Below, piece by piece: positions 12,056-22,624 of a stretch of DNA of 64,000 nt. Both the position numbers and the translations under genes were made by a program. Every line of letters starts with the position of its first letter. The first letter of the stretch is position 1. Origin of the DNA: Cladorhizidae sp. MBARI D1340-BT2 (lineage: Eukaryota > Porifera > Demospongiae > Poecilosclerida > Cladorhizidae); assembly GCA_028752905.1 (NCBI GenBank), contig JAQNBH010000012.1, positions 29,211,816 through 29,275,815 on the forward strand, given 5' to 3'. The notes under the pieces are model-generated. The model was given only the letters and a program-made list of their open reading frames with translations, was not told where the DNA came from and made no database searches.

Positions 12056-12727
12056 CCCTGCCCTTATCCCTGACACACCCACTAAGCCATCACATGAGCA
12101 GTCGTACACATCACCGACTCTTATCTTGTTACATGCATATTCCAGATCACATGATCACATGTGATGAATATTGTTATAAGGGGGAAAGGGGAGGGAACAT
12201 TTGGCAAGCCTGAACTATTATACTAGTGGTCATTTTTCGGTTCTTGGAGGGATGGATTGCAATGAAAGCGAAGTTTGCGAACATTTCATCAGACTTTTCC
12301 TTCCAAGGAAGGAACTTAAAAAGGAATAAAAGAGGAAGGGGGATTTAATTAATGGAGGGGCACCCCCCCATTTATTTGCGATCCTGTTTTGTGTAAACAT
12401 GAAATGTCAATCATGTGCTAAATAAGTGTTTTTGTCCGCTGTGGTTTCTGTATCTAGCCTGAGCGTGCCAAGTGTGTTTGCAATTGTGCATGCATGCGTC
12501 AAGCCTTGATCTGTGTAGGGAGCCAGGCAAGTCGGCGTTTGAAGTCTCTGCCATGCACGTCATGTATGATATCAGCCTCTCCGGCATAGCGTAGCCTATT
12601 CCCACACGTCTCAGTCGGTAACTGATGGTGTGCGTAACTGGCTTGGGTGGTCTGCTCCCGCAGTCCCGCACGTGCACGATGCCGGCATCATCCATGCAAG
12701 TTCATGGTTCAAAGTTGTTGGCGGAAT
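12056..12727. other. Unique island between satellites, no gene recognised
   Basis: About 670 bp of non-repetitive DNA separating two telomere-like arrays. It contains poly-purine stretches near 12300-12350 and a 94-codon minus-strand frame (12411-12695) with no recognisable domain. Nothing supportable as a gene. Confidence 0.5.
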
Positions 12728-14305
12728 TGATTCTAGCCCTAACCAAACTCTAACCCTTGCCTAGCGCTAGCCCTAGATGAATTCTAACACTAGCCCTCCT
12801 AATCCTTTAATAAATTCCCTAAACCTAGATAAATCCAGCCCTAATCCTAGCCCTGGACAAATTTCCTAATTCTAACTCCCTAATCCTAGCCCTGGACAAC
12901 CCTAAGTCCTAATCCTAGCCCTGGACAAATTCCCTAACCCGAAGTCCTAATCCTAGCCATGGACAACCCTAAGTCCTAATCCTAGCCTTGGACAAATTCC
13001 CTAACCCTAAGTCTTAATCCTAGCCATGGACAAATTCCCGAACTAATCCTAGCCATGGACAACCCTAAGTCCTAATCCTAGCCTTGGAAAAATTCCCTAA
13101 CCCTAAGTCCTAATCCTAGCCTTGGAAAAATTCCCTAACCCTAAGTCCTAATCCTAGCCCTGGACAAATTCCCTAACCCTAAGTCTTAATCCTAGCCATG
13201 GACAAATTCCCTAACCCTAAGTCTTAAACGTAGCCCTGGGCAAATTCCCTAACCCTAAGTCTTAATCCTAGCCCTGGACAAATTCCCTAACCCTAAGTCC
13301 TAATCCTAGCCCTGGACAAATTCCCTAACCCTAAGTCCTAATCCTAGCCCTGGACAAATTCCCTAACCCTAAGTCTTAATCGTAGCCCTGGGTAAATTCC
13401 CTAACCCTAAGTCTTAATCCTAGCCCTGGACAAATTCCCTAACCCTAAGTCTTAATTCTAGCCCTGGACAAATTCCCTAATCCTAGCCCTGGACAAATTC
13501 CCTAACCCTAAGTCTTAATCGCAAATTCCCTAACCCTAAGTCTTAATCCTAGCCCTGGACAAATTCCCTAACCCTAAGTCTTAATCGTAGCCCTGGGCAA
13601 ATTCCCTAACCCTAAGTCTTAATCCTAGCCCTGGACAAATTCCCTAACCCTAAGTCTTAATCGTAGCCCTGGGCCTAATCCTAGCCCTGGACAAATTCCC
13701 TAACCCTAAGTCTTAATCGTAGCCCTGGGCAAATTCCCTAACCCTAAGTCTTAATCTTAGCCCTGGACAAATTCCCTAACCCTAAGTCTTAATTCTAGCC
13801 CTGGACAAATTCCCTAATCCTAGCCCTGGGCAAATTCCCTAATCCTAGCCCTGGCCCTAACCCTAAGTCTTAATCCTAGCCCTGGACAAATTCCCTAACC
13901 CTAAGTCCTAATCCTAGCCATGGACAACCCTAAGTCCTAATCCTAGCCTTGGACAAATTCCCTAACCCTAAGTCTTAATCCTAGCCCTGGACAAATTCCC
14001 TAACCCTAAGTCCTAATTCTAGCCCTGGACAAATTCCCTAACCCTAAGTCCTAATCCTAGCCATGGACAAATTCCCTAACCCTAAGTCTTAATTCTAGCC
14101 CTGGACAAATTCCCTAATCCTAGCCCTGGGCCTAACCCTAAGTCTTAATCCTAGCCCTGGACAAATTCCCTAACCTGAGGTCCTAATCCTAGCCATAAGT
14201 CCTAATCCTAGCCTTGGACAAATTCCCTAACCCTAAGTCTTAATCCTAGCCATGGACAAATTCCCTAACCCTAAAGTCCTAATCCTAGCCATGGACAAAT
14301 TCCAG
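12728..14305. repeat. 38-bp satellite (AAATTCCCTAACCCTAAGTC), about 40 copies
   Basis: The unit is AAATTCCCTAACCCTAAGTC followed by TTAATCCTAGCCCTGGAC (38 bp), with single-base variants (CTTGG, CATGG, TCGTAG) and several deletions. Third consecutive array built from CCCTAA/CCTAG words. Confidence 0.96.
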
Positions 14306-14864
14306 CCCTAGTAATTTGCACTGCATCAACGAACATATTGTATATGTACATAGAAGGATGTTCCAGAACAGAAGTTCACAATGCCAGACACCTAAGAATA
14401 GCATCAAAGGATTGCGAATGCCACCAGGAGTTGAAGAATGGTGTAGAAAATATGAATGAATTACCAACTGAAACGGCCATTACTGGTCAGTACTGTAATT
14501 CATCACTTGCTTTGCCCGAGTGAAGCCACCTCTGTCTTGTGGTTGGAAGTCTATCACCATTGGTAATTGGCCATGACTTTGCAGAGCAGAATGGTGACTC
14601 TCCATGGTGATTGAGCCTAATGCCTGGCATAATGAAAACCAGCTCTACTTGGTGCTTGTTGGTCTCTGTTGTTAAATTCCATGGCATGATTCTGTATACT
14701 TTTGGTAATCTGTATGTACGGATAGTAAATCTCTAGAAAAGCTCTGTATATTGTAGTAAACTACTTCTAGTACTGGGTATAGGACAAAACCAACCACAAT
14801 TTGTTGTTTTGACTGCTTGACTTGCAAGGCATGCTTGCACCCTGCCTCACTGTCTGACCCAATA
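14306..14864. other. Unique DNA, no gene recognised
   Basis: Short open frames occur on both strands, none longer than about 65 codons, and without domains. Confidence 0.5.
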
Positions 14865-14922
14865 GTATATATACTACTAATAGTAATAATATAATAATAG
14901 TAAATATAATAATAATAATAAT

Positions 14923-14990
<68 letters not shown>

Positions 14991-15296
14991 GTAATAATAA
15001 TAGTAATAATAATAGTAATAATAATAATAATAATAATTAATAACAACAACAATAATAATAACAACAATAATAAGAATAATAACAACAATAATAATAAATA
15101 ATAGAAGTAGTAATAATAATAACAATAGCAACAACAACAATAATAGTAATAATAATAGTAATAATAATAGTAGTAATGTATAGGTGTATAGGTAATAACC
15201 GTAGTAATAATAATGATAATAATAACAACAACAACAATAAAATATGTAGTAATAATAGTAGTAGTAGTAATAATAATATAATAATAATAACTTGCA
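14865..15296. repeat. (TAA)n trinucleotide microsatellite with TAG/CAA variants
   Basis: About 430 bp of TAA/ATA trinucleotides, with interspersed TAG and CAA triplets. The minus-strand reading (poly Ile/Tyr/Leu) is open only because ATT/TTA/TAT triplets are not stops. It is not a gene. Confidence 0.97.
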
Positions 15297-17520
15297 ACAT
15301 AATAACTTGCAACAAAGTCCCAGTTGGGTACAACGACTTTCTCATAATTTAAATTTAGCAAATTGTTGATTATGGAGAAAATCATAAATTAATTATTATT
15401 TAGTATTGACAAGTGACAAGTGTTGTGATAGCTTAGGTAATGTATGTGTTGTGGACAGACTTCTTTTGGAATGTCTTGCCACACCATATGTAGCTAAATA
15501 TAAAAGTAGTCTAAATATAGAACAAAAAATTGAAGGAGTGTTAAAACAATTTTTCCACTTATCTTGATTATCAGCTTCAACTCTAATTGACCTGAATATT
15601 GGCAAAATGCCACGCCTCTCCTCCGTGCAGATTGGTTGAAGCGAATTGCACCACCTGTTAATTTTTAAAACATGCTAAATATAATTGTCACTAAGTGTAG
15701 TAGTGCCACCAGGATGTGCTGTGGTTTATGATCCATCTGTCTGCTGAAACCCTCGCTAAGTTGCAGAGGCTTTGTGGACTCTATAACTGGATGCTCCAGG
15801 GAAGATGCAACCATATAGCACCCTTACATGCAACTCCCTAATATGCTCTGTTTGTGTGTGTGAGTGTGTGTGTGAGTGTGTGAGTGCTGAGCTCATTTGG
15901 CATCTGTGGTGCAACTTCCTAATAGACTAGCGCTCGAGAGACAGGAATTCTGTCCGTCCTCTTTTTTCTATTTGTGTTTTTAACAAGCAGTCTCACTTGC
16001 CGGCCAAGTTGTCACCAGAGTGACTGCATAGAATCAGGCAGACTCAAAACCAGCTCACTTGCAAGCCAAGTGCTTTGTGTCTTTGGTCTAAGAGAGAGCT
16101 TGGCAGAGATAGCTATAACCTGGATTGTCACTATTTGTAGTTAGTGTGTAATAACTTGTACCGGTGTCCAAAGCAACGTAGTGTTTTGGACTCCTCCTCC
16201 TCCTCCTCCTTCCTGCTTCGGCCTTTAATAAACGAGTAAAACAGACTCTATATAGAGAAGGGTCACTGATTACCGGATTTGCAGCGGAAGGAGGTCAAGA
16301 TATATTTGTATTCATAATGGAAAATGCCCACCAAATTCCTGAAGTATGGATGACTTATCAAGGTCAGTCTGGAGAGACTATTTGAGCTAGTAGTTGGCCT
16401 AGTATACTATTAGATTACAGAGTGTATGGTGGTATGCAGGATTGTGTATGAGAGAAACAAAGAAGTCCTTTTAAAAAATTTAATGTATATATATATAATG
16501 TATATATATGTTTGAGACACCTTTCTCTTCCAGTCTATAATCTCTAGAGCACATTGAATACCTTTAGATACTGACTACGAACACACCTGGAGTTCTTTGT
16601 ACTTTTTAAAATATATATAAATAGATTATGTATTTTTAATGTCATATTCGAGATAACACCTTTCTTTTTCCAATCTATAATATATAGAGGACATTGAATA
16701 CCTTTAGATCTGATTACGAACACTTCTTCGTTGTTGGGTGGATCACGAGCTTGTGAAAATTCAAAAATGGACAAATGGGAAGATTTATAATGGAAAACTT
16801 TTATGGTTTGAAGAAGAGAAAAGGAGGTGGTAAGGCTTCGCAGTCGGCTGCCTCTTCATCCTGCTCGTGTATCGACAGAGGAGAGATGGCTTTGTGAACT
16901 GAACTGGATGATTGGATGACCTAGCAATCTCGTAACTAGCTTTCTGGGTTTCTCCTTGGAACTGACGTACTTGAACCGAGCGAAATAACCTGCATGTCAT
17001 AATGGAAAAAGCATTAAAAAATTAACCCCTAGACTTCTGTTTCTACGGGGGTGGAACTATTAGTAATACCGGCATAGAATGGAAGATCGAAAAAATCCTG
17101 TTGATATCTTAGCCGAGATCTTATTGCAGCCACATGTACGTAGACTATTCCTTACAGATTCGTGTCAGTGATTGAATTTATATTTAATTATTAGATTTTT
17201 TTAAAAAAGATTAAAGTACCTTCTGTCTGTGCCAAGTAATCATGCCACAGTGAGTCCACATTCTTTTCCTATGTCATCGAGATGGAACTTTGCGGTTTCC
17301 ATGTAGAGGCACGTGCAATGAGAGGTGCTGTTGTTTGCTGGTAGTGTGTTTTGGTTGTTTTATTAAATGGAGCACTTCACTCACTTCACTTGGTTGTGTA
17401 CCTTTTGAGCTAGAGATGCTCTTATTTGGCCACACAGCACTTCCCTAGCTGGTTGGGTCATAAAATGAGCTGTCACATGTTCTCGATACACTTGGTTGAA
17501 CTTTGAGAATGTGTTTGTTT
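15297..17520. other. Unique DNA with short repeats, no gene recognised
   Basis: Contains a (TCC)n tract near 16195-16211, a GTGTGAG tract near 15855-15890, and the two-copy repeat described separately at 16515-16725. No exon-like frame stands out. Confidence 0.5.
16515..16725. repeat. Two diverged tandem copies, offset about 140 bp
   Basis: GACACCTTTCTCTTCCAGTC near 16515 is matched by AACACCTTTCTTTTTCCAAT near 16653. Both are followed by ATTGAATACCTTTAGAT and by GAACAC, so this is a duplicated segment with about 85-90% identity. Confidence 0.75.
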
Positions 17521-17524
17521 AATA

Positions 17525-17710
17525 TCAAGTGACTTCTGTCTGACCTAGCCAGTTGTAACCACTAAGTTGGTGACTGCAGCTTGGCTCCTCCCTAGACGTG
17601 CAGCAAAGTTGGCGACTTGCAGCTGCTTGATCGGCCATAAGCTTCAGAGCTGCACTCCACTCTCACCAGCATGCTCTGTGGTGACCCGTCTTGTCAATGG
17701 CAGCCTAGAT
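17525..17710. repeat. Dispersed repeat, copy A
   Basis: Shares AGCTGCACTCCACTCTCACC followed by AGCATGCTC with a second locus at 23185-23400. Both loci begin with TCAAGTGAC and contain diverged GACTTGCAGC words. Probably two old copies of an uncharacterised interspersed element. Confidence 0.6.
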
Positions 17711-17774
17711 TCTGTGGGATTAAAGACATCATGAATCTCATTACAGCACTTCCTGTGGTTCATAGTAGTAATAC

Positions 17775-17930
17775 TCAAGTGGATACATACACACATACAT
17801 ACATATAGACACATATAACCTGCACACATACATATATACATACACACATACATTCATACACGTACACATATGCACATACATACACACATATGCACATACA
17901 TACATATATTCATGTAATACAGGTATGTAT
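17775..17930. repeat. CATA/CACATA microsatellite
   Basis: Imperfect CATACATACACACATATGCA-type repeats. Confidence 0.9.
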
Positions 17931-17939
17931 AATACATAT

Positions 17940-19230
17940 GCTTGTTCCAGTAGAGCCAATTGTATGTAATTGACAGGGAGAGAGTCACCTGATGTTAATG
18001 AAGTGTTTGAGCGTGTGTTTAGCCCGTACTGTAAGGAGTACATGTGCCCCCGTACAGCAAATGCCTCCCCATGCAATATTGTCCCTATGTAAACCTTGTG
18101 ACACCAGCCAGCGATGCCACGCCCATTCTTACATGAATAAACTATATTTGTTTTCTCCCCCGCGGAACCAATCATGTGCCTTCTCATCATCTTCCTCACG
18201 TCTATACGTAAATCCTTCATGACCTCGCTAAGGCAGCCACACCCTTCACAATGCCAGCAGCTACTCTTCTCTCCCCTTTTCCCTAAGCTAGTGTGTAAAT
18301 ACAAGAATGTTGGCCGGGTATAGAGGAACGAGGTCCAGTTTCTTGGATTTGCTTCTTGTCCCTGCCACCCTCATCTGTGACCATATATATCTACATCACC
18401 AATTTCTCCAAAATAGTCGATCTGCTCTGGCATAATTGTCACTTGGACTCGATGAACAATCAGATGTTCTATAGGGTCACAAGTCATATGGGATAACAAT
18501 GCATGCTTGGAGCACACAAGTTAAGTATTCCTGTGAATTGAAACTGACTTCTTCTTGTCCACTGGTTGAATGCATGCTTCCTCTCCACAACTAGATGTAT
18601 ACCAATCATCCAATAAGACATGGGCAATGGCTGGTTGTATATTGTTTTGCACATATGCACTCAGATGGCTTATGTTGGTAGTCAACGGTGGATGGATGCT
18701 GTAGCACCAAAAACACCATGTGCCCCCTGTAGTGATAAGCCCACCCCCCCTGCAGTGATTGCCCCCTGTAGTGGTTGCCCTGCCTTTCCCCCCACCCCCC
18801 CTCTTTGCAGATCCATGCCACAGTCAGTCATTAGGCCCCTTAATGTGGCCTCATGCAGTAATATATTGCCCCCTTCCCCAATAGTGTGCATTAAGTCAGA
18901 GTTGATGGACATAAAATGGTGACCCTTCTAGGTGTATTTTATACAGCTCATTTTATACAGCTCATCTGGTAAAGGATGTAATAGTTCACTAGCCAGGATG
19001 AAAATAATATCTGCACACACAGCACCACCCAACTAACACAGGTATAATTATCTATCACTTACCTAAGATCTATTATTGGTAATCTATGTCTGCTGTTGTC
19101 CATCATCAATCTATAAATCACATTTAGCTGTTATTCTCTCCTCAATCTTTCTGGTGTCTCATCGTTGGCTGTTCATTAGCTTATCTGAATGGCCACCTGT
19201 AATAAATGTTTTGGTTAGAATGAAACTAAC
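17940..19230. other. Unique DNA, no gene recognised
   Basis: Includes a C-rich tract around 18720-18810 made of the duplicated word GCCCCCTGTAGTG. No supportable coding exon. Confidence 0.5.
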
Positions 19231-19231
19231 A

Positions 19232-19372
19232 TCGATAGTATAATAAACAGGTTTCTCTACTCAAGAGCTGATGAAAGATCTGATGTTTCGTCCAACTTGC
19301 TTGCCCTTCTTCTAGACGATATCATCCTGACGAAGGCCAAAGCATGTTGGCTGAAAATGCCTGTTTATTAAT
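19232..19372. mobile_element. Foldback element, related copy with hammerhead-like cores
   Basis: The locus opens with AATAAACAGG and closes with GCCTGTTTATT, so its ends are inverted repeats. On the plus strand CTGACGA (19327-19333) is followed by GGCCAA (19335-19340), a 6-nt loop, TTGGCT (19347-19352) and GAAA (19353-19356). This matches the CUGANGA - stem II - GAAA order of a hammerhead ribozyme. On the minus strand the left arm gives GGACGAAACATC, but its CTGANGA box and stem II are decayed. Same architecture as the copies at 3924, 42837 and 52921, but diverged from them. Confidence 0.6.
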
Positions 19373-19379
19373 CCTTAAA

Positions 19380-20585
19380 GCATATAACAAAGGAAATTTA
19401 ACTTTATAATTGCATTGTATCAACACACTCACATATGCACACACATACACACATGTTTACCCGACTATCCTTATATACTTGGATATTGGGGTACACATAC
19501 CTGAGTTATCTGCTGCATGTAGTAGACAGCAAGACAATCCACACTGTAGTTTTGTGAGCCGTGCACATTTTTCATAGGAAAGCGAGAAGAGAGAGGAATG
19601 ACGTATGGTGGAAAATATCTGGTTTTTCCTGTGCAGCTGGAATGAGAAAATGAGAATAATGAGAGCGTAAGTTCCTAGAATGCCAGCGCCAGAGGATGAG
19701 CAGATGACACATTACCTGATACTAACTTGCAGAGTCATGTGATATCTTCAGGGGGTTTACCTGTGGAATCTGACGGTGGACTAGTGAAAACCTGCCTGTG
19801 TTCACCACATTCCTGCATTCCTTTGAAAAATGTACACGAATAATTAATAATTGCAAGACTAGGCCCACCGATGTAGAAGGATGGGGAGGGGGAGGGAGGG
19901 TGCTAGCTGGGGGGGGGGGGGGGGGGGAGGGGATGGATTCTGCTGCGTAACCATATATTTTTCCTCGTATCACCTCCCCCCACCCCTACCTCCCAATAAT
20001 TTTTACGCCTTCCATACTTTAACACCTACCTAATGAACCTTCCTCATCTTTTCGTAAAGGGAAGGCCGTGCCAAGCAGTAAGATGAGATGATGACGACAA
20101 GTCTTCATGGGTCCTCCGAAGCACTGTGCACAATAGCTAACAGATTCTCCACCATAAGCACACAGGTTTACACATACATGCTGAATGCCAGTTAATTTAA
20201 TTAGACCTGCACATGCCCATTAGGCATTAGGCCAGGTTTAAATAGTTGGAAAATTATACTTCCTGTCGGGTGTTTTTTTAGGTTTCGATATCCTTCCAAA
20301 GTGGACATCATCACTAATTAGTGGCCAAAAAGTGTTCATTAAACTTTTTGGGGGCATTTTGACAGTCATAGCTGTTGCTCTTTGTCCCTACTCGAACTCT
20401 CTTCACTCCCTCTCTTCTCTCGCGTTTCCACCTCCTAACCAATGAGAATGCCTCGATCTGGTCCTATCATTCCTGGGAAAAGTGATTTCTGGGAAAAGTG
20501 ATTGCTGGCAGCATGTTTCTCTCTATGTACGTGCATGTACATGTACGTTGTAAATTCACCTGTATCCTTTATGATTATGATTGGC
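19380..20585. other. Unique DNA, no gene recognised
   Basis: Contains the 19-nt G homopolymer at 19909-19927 and short tracts only. Confidence 0.5.
19909..19927. repeat. Poly(G) tract, 19 nt
   Basis: Uninterrupted G run on the + strand, preceded by GGGGAGGGGGAGGGAGGG, which could form a quadruplex. The length may be inaccurate because of sequencing error in homopolymers. Confidence 0.9.
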
Positions 20586-20589
20586 AGCA

Positions 20590-20935
20590 GGAAAGAAGGT
20601 AGTAGAGGAAAGAGAACTGGCTGCATAGCCAGAAGAGGGGAGAGAAGTGGCTGCACAGTCAATAGAGGAGAGAGAACTGGCTGCATAGCCAGAAGAGGGG
20701 AGAGAAGTGGCTGCACAGTCAATAGAGGAGAGAACTGGCTGCATAGCCAGAAGAGGGGAGAGAAGTGGCTGCACAGTCAATAGAGGAGAGAACTGGCTGC
20801 ATAGCCAGAAGAGGGGAGATAAGTGGCTTCACAGTCAATAGAAGAGAGAGAACTGGCTGCACAGTCAAATAAAACTGGCTGCTAGTGCCTGGCTGCATGG
20901 TCAGTAGAGGAGAGAAAACTGGCTGCATGCATTAT
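20590..20935 (+). repeat. Second locus of the AACTGGCTGCA satellite
   Basis: Alternating units AGAACTGGCTGCATAGCCAG and AGAAGTGGCTGCACAGTCAA, giving a ~60-bp dimeric period. The core AACTGGCTGCACAGTCAATA is the same as at 5803-8202, in the same orientation. Confidence 0.93.
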
Positions 20936-22242
20936 CAAAAATGATTTGCACCATCAGGAGAAAGTAATGGCTTCACAGAAAGTGGAGTTGAGATAATGGC
21001 TACATAATAAAGGAGAGATTGGACTGAATGTGAGTGGACACTATTTTACATTTGTGGTCAGCTGTAGTTGTGCGCTTGCCCGCGCGGCACCTGGCCTGAA
21101 CGGAAGCGGCAACATTCTGCGGACAACTAACTTGGCATTTTGTGCTAGTGCGTCTTCCTGCGCTGTACGCTGTTTGACAATACAGCTCTATGGCAATGTT
21201 AAGTCATCAGTATTGCTCCGGGTAACCACTAGGATGACTAGTCAGATGATCACCGTATCTGGAAGTCCAATTGCTAGTTAGCCAACTGCGTGAATTTTGG
21301 TCTGTTTTGTCACCACTAAATTTACCACGGGTTTCCTGTCAGCAGGAGGAGTTAGGACAGCAATACTACAGAGTGCATTGTTACAATCCTTGCAGTTTAC
21401 GTGGATTGAAGTGCGGGGTAGCATTGTCAAGTCCAAGAAGCTGGTGTTGAGAGATATTCTGGACTCTGTTGGTCTTGTTTAGTCCGCTACTTGGACTGGA
21501 AGGACTTATTTGCCTAAGACTTGAACTTTGTAGGAGACTTTACAAGTTCCTCGTCACAACTGATCAAATTAGCAATATTGCTACTCCTAGTGCGGAATTG
21601 CCGTCGAGTTTCTGCGTGGGAACGTTGCCTGTTGTCGAATCAGGGCTGATTCTGAAGCTGCAGAGAGTGTTTGTATTGCAACCACCACTGGCTTTTGTGG
21701 GATTGTTGTTAGTGAGGATGTCTTTTCTAAGGTCAAGAAAGTCTCGAGGTAAGTATTTGTGGCACGTAAATTGAGCTGCTCTGTTATCATGCTCGAGTTA
21801 CTGTTTACTGCTGCTCCTTAGCTACAAAAGTAGGATTGTTGACAGTTGTAATAGTGTGTGTATTGACTTGGTTACTAAGGCCTGAGGAAATGGGTACAGA
21901 AAAGCTGGAGGCAAGTGGTGGGACTAGAATTTTGGATTAGGGCAATAGCTAAATGGCTAGAAAAAGTGTTCAGGATATAATATTTTTTGTTGGGCAATAA
22001 CTTTAGGACTAGAGAAGGGTAATAGTTAGGCTAGGGCAATGGCTAGACCCAGGTGCAAGCAGGAAGACTAGAGTATTCTATGAGAGGCCATTTCAAACTG
22101 TTATCTTTAATTGCATATCTATCATCCATTATGGTTGACCTGAAGTCTAGTGTAGTCCTAAATTGCTGACAACCAGAAGTGATTTCAAATGTTGCATTTA
22201 TCGCTGCTGACTACAATTTTTAATGCCCTCTAGTCAAACAAA
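20936..22242. other. Unique DNA with one possible exon
   Basis: Apart from the candidate at 21591-21748, several frames between 21030 and 21480 look weakly coding-like, but they shift frame and hit stops. They could be a decayed gene segment. I cannot assign a family. Confidence 0.35.
21591..21748 (+). other. Possible internal exon of an unidentified gene
   Basis: The stretch is bounded by a plausible acceptor, CTACTCCTAG, ending at 21590, and by a strong donor, CGAG|GTAAGTATTT, with GT at 21749. The frame beginning at 21591 is open across all 158 bp and begins CGIAVEFLRGNVACC. No domain is recognised and no partner exon was found in matching phase nearby, so this rests on splice-site quality only. 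A chance occurrence is quite possible. Confidence 0.25.
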
Positions 22243-22622
22243 CCTGTCCCATCCTCCACCCAGAGCTTCTAGGAACTTCATAGGGAGTTTCTAATGATTG
22301 ATTGGTCCTGTCCCATCCTCCACCCAGAGCTTCTAGGAACTTCATAGGGAGTTTCTAATGATTGATTGGTCCTGTCCCATCCTCCACCCAGAGCTTCTAG
22401 GAACTTCATAGGGAGTTTCTAATGATTGATTGGTCCTGTCCCATCCTCCACCCAGAGCTTCTAGGAACTTCAGAGGGAGTTTCTAATGATTGATTGGTCC
22501 TGTCCCATCCTCCACCCAGAGCTTCTAGGAACTTCATAGGGAGTTTCTAATGATTGATTGGTCCTGTCCCATCCTCCACCCAGAGCTTCTAGGAACTTCA
22601 TAGGGAGTTTCTAATGATTGAC
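22243..22622. repeat. 64-bp minisatellite, six copies
   Basis: CCTGTCCCATCCTCCACCCA starts units at 22243 and 22307 and every 64 bp after that. Units differ by only one or two bases (for example CTTCAGAGGG instead of CTTCATAGGG). Confidence 0.97.
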
Positions 22623-22624
22623 TG

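Noticed and set aside
14672..15385. A 237-codon minus-strand frame rich in Ile, Tyr and Leu.
   Set aside because: Simple translation of the (TAA)n microsatellite.
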